DNA from: Macrotrachela quadricornifera
Taxonomy: Eukaryota; Rotifera; Eurotatoria; Philodinida; Philodinidae
Direction: 5' to 3'
DNA length: 64,000 bases
Assembly: GCA_022393335.1 (NCBI GenBank)
Contig: JAJEKB010000488.1
Span: 62,001-126,000, forward strand
This document shows positions 37,582 to 52,800 of this stretch, one piece after another. Under the pieces are notes generated by a model. That model saw only the letters and a program-made list of their open reading frames with translations, made no database searches and had not been told where the DNA came from. The translations under genes were made by a program, and so were the position numbers. The stretch's first letter is position 1, and each line of letters begins with the position of its first letter.

Positions 37582-39720
37582 ATGTGTGAAAAATTAAAAA
37601 TTAAATTTCAACAAACTATACATGCTCTTGATGTATTAGCTTATAATCAAAGATTATTGAGAGATAATATAAATGAAGATGGTCGGTTTTATTTTTATAA
37701 GTTTAAAAAGAATAAATTGAGTATTTAGATTTACCTGTTTGGATAAAGCGTTATACAGATGAAAGAAAAATTGTTAAACAACTTGAAAATCAACTTAAAT
37801 GTACTATATTAAAAACAAAATCACAAAGGTGAAAAATGTTCATTTTTATTGATTGAAATAAGTACTTTGTTGTTTTCTGATTAATTAGTCAACAAATTCA
37901 TGATCAACGAAAACGTCGTCTTAATTCTTCAAATCGAGCTGATCGATTAGTAAGTGTATAATAGAATACAAAACTAGATGATACTCGAGTTTCATTCGAT
38001 TATGAAATGCGATGACAAAGCTGAGAATTTCAATTGTCAAGAAATCGAAAAATATTTACAGTAAATTCATTTTAGGTTTTTCTATCTGTTAGTGTAGCGA
38101 AAGTAATTGCATTCCAATCAATCAGCTTGTCGAAATTAAATGATAAGAATATTTAAATAGAAATTTTCTCATATTCCACTCTCAAGATCAACGGGATACA
38201 AAATGACAACTTTCAATGCGTGCATCGAGCTAGAAAAAAAACTCGCGTAAAACTATACAAATGCTGTGCTTTGTACCGTATTAATGGTTAACATTAAAAA
38301 GAAGGATAATTAGTTAATATATTCGAAGTTTTAATATAAAGGCTTTTTTGACCGATTGGAAAAGAACTTATAAATAGAATATTGAAGTGTAACAGATAAT
38401 TATACAGTGATCTTTATAGAACTACGTTTTATGAAAAGAATTTCTGCAATTATCAAATCATTTTTCAGTCGAAACTATGCACATCATATAAACTCTAATA
38501 AGTTATGGAAGTCTTAAACAAATGGTGGGTTGTTACTTTACTGTTATCGAAACATTGCGTTTTCGTGGTATTTTTAAGCATAATATCACGAAAATCAAAG
38601 ATTCTAAACTCAATTTTTTTGTTATCTTGAGAATGATAAACACGAGTTTGTGCTTAAAAATATCGTCAAAATGCAGTATGTTAACAGTCAGAATCTATAT
38701 GATGTACATAATTCCAACTCGAAATTGATTTGTTATAAATTCTTAAAGAAGAAGATTGTTTTCTTTTAGCATAAAACAATTCAACAAATCTATGATTTAA
38801 TAAATTATCATGGTCAATATACATCACCAATTGATCAATTACATTATATAAAAAAATTATGTGAAGATAGATTAAAGTTTGTATATAATAAATATTTATT
38901 TATGATTAACTAAAAACTATTCTACTAGTGTAGAGAAGACAAATCATCATCTGATGAAGATGAAGATGAAGTTGATAGTCATAATTGTACAATTGATGAT
39001 GAACAAAATGAAAGTATTATAATGCATCCACGTGTTGTTCTACCAAAATCATCAACAAAAAAACGTTTATTTAATCATAATAATGAAAAAGATTTACAAA
39101 AAATTTTTTCATCACCTAAACGTTCTCGATTTGAAGATTCACAAGAATTTATTACTAAAACAACATATGAATGTTATAATACTACTAAACCATTTACTAT
39201 AATATCTGATATTAAAGTGATTGATAATTCATCATCAACTATTAATAGTACAAAAACAGAATCAACATCATCAATTGAACAAACATTACCATTAACTACA
39301 ATTACACCATCAAAAATGCCTACAATAACACATCGTTTTATATCAAAAAAAATTTTTAAACCAGAAACTTGTTCTGTCGTAAGTGATCTATAAAAAAAAA
39401 TATTTTTGTTTCTGAATTATTATTATTTAAATTAGTGTCTCAAACGAATCAATTTTGGTTCAGTATCATATCGTTGTTCATATTGTTCTCAATCAAGTCA
39501 TGTTGATTGTAAAGAAAATGCTGATTCTCATTGTAAAAAATTGCCTAATAAAGCAATGTTACCACCTCATTCACCTAAAACACCTGTAATTTCAACATTA
39601 AAAACTCCACATTGTCGACGAATGGTTAATTCAGAACCTCGAAAATCAGTTACATCATCAACTCACACATCAACTAGTCAACGACGTTTACCATTTGAAC
39701 GTATGATGTTATTAAAATAA
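37582..39720 (+). CDS. RACGAP1/CYK-4-like protein with coiled coil and C1 finger but no RhoGAP domain
   Basis: Six exons (37582-37681, 37729-37828, 37889-37949, 38770-38876, 38934-39378, 39436-39720) give 365 aa. Residues 1-120 are helical and coiled-coil-like; the middle is acidic then Ser/Thr-rich. Near residue 260 a full C1 zinc finger starts at HRFISKKIFKPETC. Its ligands run H-x12-C-x2-C-x12-C-x2-C-x4-H-x2-C-x7-C, with CLKRINFG and SSHVDC, very close to the RACGAP1 finger (KPE.C..C.KRI.FG). In RACGAP1 a RhoGAP domain follows; here the protein stops about 65 residues later in a Lys/Ser/Thr-rich tail, and none is encoded downstream. The family works with KIF23 in the spindle midzone; what a GAP-less form does is unknown. 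Intron 3 is 820 nt. Confidence 0.72.
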
Positions 39721-40805
39721 ATTGTAAATATTTTTCTTCTTGTTTAATTAATTAACTCTTTAAACACGCACATAAAAATCTCTTTTTTTTTGTCTTTCTT
39801 GTTATTATTACAATATGTTTATTTTGTTTGTATATTATATTTATATGTGCGTTGTATAGATTGATTGAAATTTTCTTGTAGAATTTGTTTAATTATTAAA
39901 ATATTTGGATAATACAAAGATTTTTTAAATATAACAAAATAATTTATATGTATGGAATTAATATTAATTAAAGAAATTTCAATTCATGATGAATCAACTG
40001 ATTCTATTTCAAATTGTGACGCATTTTATTGATAAGAACAAAGTTTGAAAGTATTATTTTCCACTAAAATACAAAAAAACAGTCGCTATCAGATTTCAAA
40101 AAAAAAAATATTACGTATGTGTTTTTCTTTTGTTTTGATATGTCATTATAAAAAGAAACCTAATAGTGTCAATTCCATTGATTACAATACTCATAAGACA
40201 GATTGGTGCATCTGTTTCCTCATCAATCATGATTCGAAAACATAAAGACATTTCAGAAGATTCTTGATCATCGAATCTAGTTAATTTCTTATAACATAAT
40301 ACATTAAAAGAAAACCCATCCATAGTGTTTTGTTCTTGCTGAAATTAAAAAATAACTGTTTCTCGTATTTTAATTAACTAGTGAATTCAATTTGATAAAT
40401 AGCAAAGTTATACGAATTTATTTTCTCCATGGAATTTTGTAAATTTTAGGAGAGAATCAATTTTCATATTATTAATAGAACTGTATTTAGCAGAAAACAC
40501 AGTTATTAAATAAAGAAAAAAAAAGACTAATCTACTGTTCTACAAATGAATAAAGAACCAAAATAAAAAGGATTATCATTAACACAGGGCAAATCTAAAC
40601 AAAAAATAAGTCATTGCACCAAATTTTCAATGATAACAATAATCTAACGAAATAAACTCGGTGGAATGTATTTATATTTATACAGAAAAAGAAAAACTTT
40701 ATTAGAACTCGATTCACAAAAAAAAAAAAAAGATAGAAATATGTTAATCTGATTTATACAATTAATAGAAAAAGAAAAATAGATCACTATGAAAATAATA
40801 TTTGA
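39721..40805. other. Convergent intergenic spacer
   Basis: No coding signal, RNA gene or clear repeat. In particular no RhoGAP-like residues follow the RACGAP1-like stop. Confidence 0.5.
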
Positions 40806-43790
<2,985 letters not shown>

Positions 43791-45097
43791 ATGGATGACG
43801 AATCATTAGCAGCTGTAGTACCTGATATATCACATACTCAAAAAACTACAATATCAAATGATACTGGTGATTCATCTGAAACAAGTGAACAACCTCCATT
43901 AAAAAAGAGTACATCAAATGTTCCTATAAAACTTAATATACGTTATAAAACACAAACATTTTCTGTTGAATGTGATTTATATGATACATTAAAAGATCTT
44001 AAAGATAAACTTGATAAATTAACAGATGTTGAACCTCAAGTACAAAAATTAGTTAATAAATCAATAACAAGTGTTAAACGAGATGATGCAACAACAACAT
44101 TAAAAGATTTAAATTTAACTGATGGTCAAACATTATTATTAATTGGTGCAACAAGAACAGAAATTTTATCAGCTTCGAATATAAAAAGTAATTCAAATGG
44201 AACTAAAGATTCTATGGATGATTATGCATCAGCTACAAATAAAAAAGAACCATTATGTAAACAAACAAAACATGAAAAAGTAATCAAAAATGGTGAGTTT
44301 TAATAATGTTATTTTATTTACCAAAAATATATTATCATTTTTGAATCAATCTATACTTGTCCTTGAAATTATTGAATAATGTCTTATTAGTTTTATTTAT
44401 TCTATTTAGGTAAACCAGATAATGCTCAAATTGGTATTCGAAATAGAAATGATCCTTTACCCCTTTCAATTGAAGGTTTATACATGTCAATGTTAAATCA
44501 ATCAGCTAAAAAAGCACGATTGACATTTAAACTTGAACTTGATGAATTGTGGATCAATACAGGCAAAAATAAAAAGATTGTTTTGTTTTATAACGAGTAG
44601 CACATAATAAATGGATCTCTCATAGTTTTGCATATATTTCGATAGTACTCAAATCTGAGAGATCGATTTTTTTTTAAAAAGATGTAACTCCAAATTTCTA
44701 CAATCGTGCAAAGCTGTAGAGAATCGAAGAGCATATTTTTTAAAAAAGAATTTGGTTTCTCATTTCTGAATACTGCTGTTATATATACAAAACTATGAGA
44801 GATTGATTTATTATGTATTACCTGTTAGAACTTATTTGATTTATTTGTAGCGGAAACAACAAAGAAAATAGGAATGACACATATACGTAATATTATTGAT
44901 GAACCCATTGAAGGTTTTGAAGAATATTCAATAGTTGGTTTTCAAACGGGTACAACGTAAGTCTTTTTTTTTGTCTATTATAAATATTTTAATATTAATT
45001 GTTTTTTTTGTAAAGCGACAATTCTATTATATGGATCTACTGGTGTCCAGCACAATATGTTAGATCAATTCGTCGAGAGATACTTTCGGATAATTAA
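43791..45097 (+). CDS. UBFD1: Ubiquitin-like domain protein UBFD1
   Basis: Four exons (43791-44292, 44410-44562, 44851-44956, 45016-45097) give 280 aa (human 309). A disordered acidic start is followed by a ubiquitin-like fold (about 46-120, LNIRYKTQTFSVECDL to GQTLLLIGAT). The family block KKEPLCKQTKHEKVI then GKPDNAQIG, the RLTFKLELDELWI strand, DEPIEGFEEYSIVGFQ, and the closing IWIYWCPAQYV all match. The protein is conserved and poorly studied, with links to NF-kB signalling in vertebrates. Odd: to keep frame, exon 2 must end at a GC donor (G|GCAAAAA at 44562/44563); no GT in the right phase exists before the frame closes. That intron is almost wholly filled by a small TIR element. Confidence 0.9.
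44591..44827. mobile_element. MITE-like TIR element in UBFD1 intron 2
   Basis: A 237-bp sequence with ends TAAC(G/A).GTA..ACATAATAAAT and an inner AATCTCTCATAGTTTTG-type stretch, inverted at both ends over about 47 bp with a few mismatches. TA at both outer edges (44591-44592 and 44826-44827) fits a Tc1/mariner-type TA target. It makes up 82% of the 288-nt intron and would fold into a long hairpin in the pre-mRNA. Confidence 0.75.
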
Positions 45098-45256
45098 TTC
45101 AAAAAAAAAGACATTCGGGTTTTTGTTTCTTCAAATATTATTATTCGACTTTTCTTTTTTTTTTCTTTTATGTTATTAAATGTTGACTTAAAAGTCTTTA
45201 AACAAGATTATGATTAAATATATATTTTAAAAACGAAAAATAAAAATCCTTATTTC

Positions 45257-45258
45257 AG
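45257..45258 (+). promoter_or_regulatory. Acceptor-like AG upstream of the carrier gene start
   Basis: CCTTATTTCAG ends here, 8 nt before the ATG at 45267. UBFD1 stops at 45097, so the intergenic gap is only 169 bp. Confidence 0.35.
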
Positions 45259-45266
45259 AAAAATAA

Positions 45267-46928
45267 ATGGATCATCAAAATCAACAAATAAAATTACGTT
45301 TATCATTAAATGATTCACAAATAAATTCCATAGCTGGTGCTATATCTGGTGTATTAGTTAGTGTCCTTGTGAGTCCACTTGATGTTGTAAAAACACGTAT
45401 TCAAGTAAAACGTTTACCAAAAGGTGTATCTGATACACCATTATTAGTTGTTGTGTATAGATTAGCTCGACAAGAAGGTTTACATGCATTTTATAAAGGA
45501 TTAGGAACAACAATGTTGGTAAGATATAGATATATTTTTTATGAATAATATCATATTAAGTAAGTTTAGGGTTATGTACCTAACTGGGCAGTATATTTTA
45601 CTGCTTATCAATGGTCTAAAAAACGATTTGCTTCTTATTTATCATCTATACAATATGAACATGATGTATTAACAAATATACTCGCATCAGTTACCGCTGG
45701 TGCTTTATCAAATACAGTTATTGCACCATTGTGGACAATTCGTACACGTATGATGACACAATCAAATCATGAAAATTATCGAAATTCATTTCATGCAGCA
45801 CAAAAAATTTATAGAACAGAAGGAATATCTGCATTTTATCGAGGTCTTGTACCATCTATGTTAGGCTTGGTATGTAAAGATTATTCATTAAAATCAGTAT
45901 AGCAGCATTTTTAGAGGTGATGCTAGAAATGAGATAATATCATCATATCTCATTTTTTCTGCATATGTGAAACTATCTTACTATTCGAAGAAAACAAATC
46001 TATGTTGTTTATAGTACACAGATTGTTAAACTATAATTTCATGTGCGAGACCAAAAATAAAATCTCTACCTAAATGAAAACTAGAGTTCAAATATATATA
46101 ATGTTCTTGACGGTATCATTTTTAAGTGAAGTTTTTCGTACATTGTAAATCAATCAATACAAAATTAGTTCTGATCATGGCAAACGGTACGAACGATAGG
46201 GAGCCTGGTTCTTAAGAAAGAAAATTGTCGAGAGTAAAACTTATGTTGATAGTTAAGTATTCTATGGTTTCAATCAAATTATCTTGTAAAACATATGGAT
46301 CAAAATATAATTTAAGAAAAATGATTTCAAAAACAAAACATTGGGTGTTGCCTAAATAAATGAAGAGAACAGATTTTGAAGAATTATTGTAGATAGGATA
46401 CACATACATTCTTATGTTGTTCTAAATTCAATAATCTAATAAGCTTAATTTTTCGCACTTTCGTTTAATTTCAAAAAACAAACAAATGAATTGATGTTCT
46501 TTTCTTCATAGGTCCATGTTGGTGTGCAATTTCCACTATATGAATATCTTAAACAAAAATGTTCTACTGACTCGTCTTCTAGTCATCATCTATCAACAGG
46601 ACAACTTATGTTTGCATCAAGTGTTTCAAAATTAGTTGCTTCTTGTATTGCATATCCTCATGAACTTGTTCGTAGTCGTCTTCAAGATGCTGGACATGCT
46701 CAACGTATACAACAGCAATCATCTACATCTACAACATCAGTTCGTCAATATAAAAATGTACGTGATGCTATAAAAACAATTGCTAGAGAGGAAGGTTTAC
46801 GAGGTTTTTATCGTGGTCTTTTACCGACTTTACTGAGAAATATTCCAGCAGCGATCTTAACTTTATTATCATATGAAAAAATGAAAGAATTTTTAACTGA
46901 TAATTTTAGTGATAATTCAACAACGTGA
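45267..46928 (+). CDS. Mitochondrial carrier family protein, NAD+/pyrimidine nucleotide (NDT)-like
   Basis: Three exons (45267-45518, 45570-45869, 46512-46928) give 322 aa, normal for an SLC25 carrier with three repeats of two membrane spans. The PxD/ExxK/R signatures are SPLDVVKTRIQ, APLWTIRTRMM and YPHELVRSRLQ. Substrate-branch markers are LGYVPNWAVYFTAYQ, VHVGVQFPLYEYLK and IPAAILTLLSYEKMK; the combination resembles plant and fungal NAD+ carriers (NDT1, LPNWAVYFTVYE, YPHEVVRSRLQ) more than animal SLC25A32 or SLC25A33/36. Repeat 2 lacks the usual acidic residue (LWTIR), as in that branch. It should sit in the inner mitochondrial membrane (or plastid-type membranes in plant relatives). The substrate is inferred from relatives only. 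Confidence 0.85.
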
Positions 46929-49109
46929 TAAAAAAAATTATTTCTCATTAGCATAAATTATTTGTTTTCTTTTACTGATCAAATATTTGTTTTATTTTAT
47001 GTTGTTCTGCTTTCCATGACATAAGTCTCAATAATACTTCTGTTTCCAAATTAATAATGTTAAATAAACAAAATTCATTTTATTTATCTTTATTATAAAA
47101 AAATTTATAATATTCAGATATCCAAATAATGATAAACAATATAGTTATTTATTTTGTTCATGTATTTTACTAACAAAACTAAATAAATGGATGATAATAA
47201 ATTATAATACTATGATCTAATCACTGTAATAAAATCTTGTATTATCATGAGATAGTTGATAATAAATCTATTTCTAATACCAATTTACTAACATCATGTC
47301 TTACTTAATATAATCATAATTACGTATAAAAATGAATAAACATTTTGAAATATAATCAAATATCAAGTAACAAAAGAACAAAGCGTGCAAATATTCATTT
47401 TATTTTATGTATGTATTTGAATATTTCTTGCATCTTCTATCCATTTTGATACATGGTTATTATTATATTAAGTACAAAATTAAATTTGAGTACATTTATC
47501 CGGTAAATTAGTTATCTATCATTTACCTCGTGTTAACACAAGATTTTATTACAGTTATTAGACTATGATATTATTATAGGTAATTGTTATTTTTATTTAT
47601 GATATTACAATTTATTATCCTTCATTCATTATTTTATATTAATATTAAATTTATCTTGTTAAATGGTCATTGTTTCGATTGTTTAAACATAAAAAATTAA
47701 AATAAAATAAAGATCTACACTGTATTTTGTTAATTAATAGTTACAAAACAAGCATTACTTTCAAGGAAGTGTAAATACGATGAATCCTACATAAACAAAT
47801 TTATAATATTTATATAATGCAATTTAATTATTTTGCAAAAACATGGTTCTTCAAAAGTGAATTGACTAATTCAACATTATGGATTAGATTTAAAGGTTTT
47901 GTTACATGCCAAACAATACTAAAGGTCACATAAGATATATTTATTATTTTATATTTAATTAGTACTGATTTATGACTGATTACATTTGATAATAGTCTAC
48001 TTTTAGCAAGGTGATATTCTAATTCCATTCGATTGTGAAACGAAATAGCCATTGTGAAAGCTACTATCAATTAACCTCTGTTCACGTTGATCAATATGTT
48101 TCTGATGAATACTTTCAAGTGATTACTTGATTCTCTCTTTCTCCTAGATATATTATCTATCATCCTATTGCATTCACAGTTGTCTTGGTTATCATTAAAG
48201 AGAGCGACAGTTAACTTTTGTTGTTGTCATCGTTTTCGTCATTGCGACGGTTAAAAATAATAAAAAAATAGACAGCAATTTGTTTTTTTTATCTGGGAGT
48301 GGCCTTCTCTAAAAGAAATGGAAGGTTATATAGAATGTTAGAAAACGAATAGTATCGATCCAATCATTAAATTTCATCCGTACTTTTGAAATTATTATGA
48401 CTGAAAATAGTGATGTTGAATGCATATGTTTAAGAAGAAAAAAAAAAGACTTGGGAAGAGTAGGACATAAATGTAGTTTGACATGACCTCAAATTTCGAT
48501 AAGAGAATTGAGTATCTAGAAAAACGATAAACGATTTCCGCAAGAATCAATTGTATCCTATCAATAGTTTTCATTATCACTTTCTATTGTAACAGCTGGC
48601 GATTTAGAAGACTAGATGCTAGCACATCACTCTTAATTATTTTGAATGAATGATGAAAATAAAATTATTGTTTTATAAAACTTAATAAAGACAAAACGAG
48701 AACTCTTATTAAAGATTTAAAAACATTTGTATCCTCTCGAGATATAAATGAGTCAGGCAAAGTTCTAGCAATTTGATGTTCTCTAGGTCATTGCGACACA
48801 GAATATAGACTTTGATACAGGAAAAAAAATACTATAAGTATTAAGGTCATATGTGTACGCGTAGAACCATAGAAATAACATACTTCGCATTGAATCAGAA
48901 ACATACTTAATCATATATAATGTACAAGAATCCTTTAAATTTCCATTAAGTAATACATCTAATATACATATATAATTTTAATTTCTTGTTGAAATTTTAT
49001 TATTAATATAGAAAAAAAAAGAGTACTAATATAAGAAAAATAGAAAAATCGATTACATATAAATGTACACATCTAACATCAGCCATTTTATTTATACAGA
49101 AAGAAATTC
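46929..49109. other. Convergent intergenic region holding one arm of a large inverted repeat
   Basis: No coding signal. Apart from the repeat copy at 48050-48860 the sequence is very AT-rich. Confidence 0.5.
48050..48860 (+). repeat. Dispersed repeat, copy A (inverted partner at 54361-55205)
   Basis: Read forward, this copy matches the reverse complement of 54361-55205 along its whole length, with indels. The best-preserved block includes TCATTGCGACGGTTAAAAAT and CTGATGAATACTTTCAAGTG; overall identity looks like 75-80% by eye. It has no open frame and no obvious terminal inverted repeats of its own. It is an old copy of an unidentified interspersed repeat. Confidence 0.8.
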
Positions 49110-49526
49110 TTATAATTGATAGGGTGGTAATTGTCCTTGATGATTAGCAACCAAAGCAGTTAATACTTTCGTTGGATCCAATGTTGGTTCAACACCACTT
49201 GTACGTTTTGGTTCATTTTCTTCATAATTTATTTTTTGTTGATTATGAGAATTTTCATTATTTTCTTCAGAAATATTTATATCTGGTCCAATAATATATG
49301 GCATAACATTATTATATAATTTTATAGGTGCTGTAGGTACTTGACAATCTATTTGAATTGGTGATCGAGTAATTCCATCTTAATAAAAGAAGTAATCAAT
49401 ATGAAAATTTAAAATTCTTTTTTTACCACTAGGTGATCGAGGATCAAATAGAAGACGATTATTATTACTTGGTGGTGTATTAGCAAGATTCTGACGATAT
49501 CTTGCAGTAGAATTATATGCACCCAT
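49110..49526 (-). CDS. Small CDCA3 (Tome-1)-like protein
   Basis: Two exons on the minus strand (49427-49526, then 49110-49378) give 122 aa. The N-terminus starts MGAYNSTARY and contains DPRSPSDGITRSPIQI at about residues 28-43. This is close to the N-terminal DPRSPS.GI.RTPIQV signature of vertebrate CDCA3, an adaptor for SCF-mediated degradation of WEE1. The remainder is polar and disordered, ending LPPYQL. CDCA3 is about 268 aa in human with a second copy of the motif; only one is present here, and no KEN or F-box-binding element is evident to me. The call rests on this motif and the MG start. It shares a short upstream region with PPIG. Confidence 0.5.
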
Positions 49527-49843
49527 TTTAAAATAAAAGAAACAAAGAATTTTCTTTTCTTAACAATTTATAACATCTATATTTCATTGTCGCTACAATC
49601 GTTAAATATAATTTTTATTAAATCAAACATTCTTATTATTAGTTAATTTATTCTACCAATAAATAAAGAGAAAGAAAAATTCGTTGTTATTTATTTTGTT
49701 TATTTTTTCTTCATTTGTCTTTGATACTATTCTTTTATATATATGTATACATATATACAATTAATTATAAAATAATATTCTTTATTATATCTATTTTAAA
49801 TAAACTTACTATTTGTATTACAATATACATTCATTTTTTAGAT
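49527..49843. promoter_or_regulatory. Divergent intergenic region (CDCA3-like / PPIG)
   Basis: 317 bp separates the two starts. An ATTTTTTAG acceptor-like site ends 2 nt before the PPIG ATG. No TATA box is distinguishable from the AT background. Confidence 0.4.
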
Positions 49844-52800
49844 ATGACATCTAGATTACGCTGTTTTTTTGATATTAAAATTGATGACATTGATGGTCTC
49901 GTATATACAAAAGAATTTTTATCTTAGTTTTTTTATCTTTTGTTTTTTCTTTAGTTGGTCGTATTGTATTTGAACTTTTTAATGATATATGCCCGCGTAC
50001 ATGCGAAAATTTTCGATGTTTATGTACAGGTACAATAATTATAAAAATTTTTTAATAATTTTTTTGTAAAAAAATTTTTTAATTTTAGGAGAAAAAGGTC
50101 GTGGTTTAACATTATATAAAAAATTATATTATAAAGGATGTCATTTTCATCGAGTGATTAAAAATTTTATGATACAATCGGGAGATTTTACTGAAGGTAA
50201 TAATTTGATAGATTTTCTCTTTTTATTTATTCAACTCCTGTGATGATAAAATGATATTTAACAAAAGGCAAAAGAAAGATGGAGAAAAGGAAACTTGTTA
50301 AATTCTAATTTTATCTCTTTTAGTCACCACGCATCAAAAGCGGGTGTTGAATAATATAAATTGATATCCGATTTTTTCTGTCTATCTGGTCTTTAAATTT
50401 TCCAGGCAACGGCACTGGTGGTGAATCAATATATGGTGGTACATTTGCTGGTAAAAAATTTTCTTTTTATTATTTAAAAAAATAATATATATTAATTTTT
50501 GTTTTAGATGAAAATTTTCAAATCAAACATGATCGACCATATCTTCTTTCGATGGCTAATCGAGGTCCAAATACAAATGGATCACAATTTTTTATGTAAG
50601 TTAAAAAAATCATTTTTTTTCTTAGAAATTTTAAAATAAAATATATTAATTCTTATTTTTAGAACAACATCTGAAACATCATATCTCGATGGGTAAGACT
50701 ATTCAATTGAAAGACACTTGTTAGATCTATTTATGCACTTAGTTAATCTCAAAAAGTGTCAAAATTTATAATTTATCGAGAAAGTTGAAGTTTATAACGA
50801 AAACTTCGTCCCATTAAATATATTATGAGATCATAGAATTATTTAGACCACGAACGGACATACACATTTGTAGAATCTGCAAAAACTTCTCAATCCAAAA
50901 TATCTGTATGACGTTGAAATTTTGAGATTTATTCATTAGTTGACGTAATCTTTCGATAGTTTTTAATAAACTCTGTGCATCTATACAAAAAACGAAAAAT
51001 TATATATGAAATCAGATTTTTATAAGATGTATATAACGAAATTTGAAAGTCTCCAATACATGATTTTCTAGTAAACTCCATTTGGTGATATCTAACCTAA
51101 AGAATTTTTATTAGACTTTAATATTTGAATATTTATTTATATTATTCAGAAAACATGTGGTTTTTGGTCATGTCATATCCGGTCAATCAGTAGTTGATGC
51201 AATTGAGAATGCACCGATTGATTCAAATAATAGTCGTCCATTGAAAGATGTTGTTGTATCTCATTGTGGTCAACTTGCACTTGTATCAAGTAAAATTAAT
51301 TTATTTTCTTTATTAAAAAAACAGAAAAAAAAAGAAAATATTTATAATCTATTTCATTATTTAGAAAATACTAAAGAAAAAAAACGTAAAATTTCAACAG
51401 GAAATGAAAGTGAAAATGAACAAGGTAGTGAAAGTAGTTCATCATCTGATGATGATGATGATAATAAAAAGAAAAAAAAATCTAAACATAAAAAAAAAGA
51501 AAAACATCGACGTAAAAAAGAAGCAAAACGTTTAGCAAAACTTGCTACGGAAGAAGAAAATAAATCTGATCAAACAATAAATAATAATATTGAACAACAA
51601 TCAAACGAAATATCTGGTCGTGATATAATGGGTCTTAAAACAACAATTGATCCTGATGAAATACCTGAAATACCTGCACATAAATTTCTTTTGCGACGTA
51701 ATTTAAATGATAATAATAATGAAACAACAAATACTCGGTAAGTAAATTTCTTAATTTTTTATTTATAATATAAATTAAAATGGGAATCAAAGATCAATAG
51801 TTCCTGTTTGAGCTTTATCTTTTTCTCTTGGGAAATTTTTTAATATAACATTTATGAATTTTTCTTTAGTACAAACAATTATCGTTCATCGAAAAAAATC
51901 GATTCAAGTGGTCGTCCAGTTAAGGGTCGTGGTTTTATGGTATAGCGGTTCTTTCTTTCTTTTCTTTAGTTTATTATACTCTTCCTTTTTTTTTTCTATG
52001 TAGCGATATACTGGAAAAAGTCGTTCACGTTCACGTACACCACCACATTGGCGTTCAGCAGTCGAAGATCGTAAACGTTTTTCTGATATAAATGAATTTC
52101 GTAAACAAGGTATAAATGAAAATATTGAAAATAATCAGAAACGTAAACGTATGGATGATGAAAAACATGATAATGATAATAATAATAATAGAGATCGACA
52201 TTCACGACGACATGAAAGAGAAAAAGATGATCATCGTCATCATATTGAAGCAACAACACGACATAAACATCAACGAAATTCAGCAAGTCCAGATAATCAT
52301 CGATCAATCAGTACCAAGCATAAAGATAATAATACATCAAATATTACTCGAAATAGTCCTTCACCATCACATCATCATTCTCCTCAGATTCATTCACCAT
52401 CATTAAAAAATGATCAGTATTTAAAGAAAGATTCTCGATCAACCCGTCGTCATCATTCTCCATCATCAGCAGATGATCAACATCAAATTAAGGATTCTCG
52501 ACCACGTCACCATCATCGTTCAAAAACACCTCCAGTTCCATCTATTCGAGCTCGTTCGCCATCACCAACAATTGAGCGGCATCAAGCCAAAGATTCTCGA
52601 TCAAGTCATCATCATCGTTCAAAAACTCCTCCACCTGCAACATCTCGAATTCGTTCACCATCACCAACAACTAATCAACATCAAACCAAGGATTCTCGAT
52701 CACGTCATCGGCGTTCAAAAACTCCTCCACCTTCAACTTCTCGAGTTCGTTCGCCATTACCGGTGGCTGATCAACATCAGGTTAAAGATTCCCGATCACG

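Noticed and set aside
37980..38015. Short similarity to a sequence just outside repeat copy B (TTCATTCGATT..GAAATGC)
   Set aside because: About 28 nt only, with no extension in either direction; could be chance in AT-rich DNA.
39721..40805. Search for a RhoGAP domain after the RACGAP1-like stop
   Set aside because: No GAP-like motif or in-frame exon seen on the plus strand.
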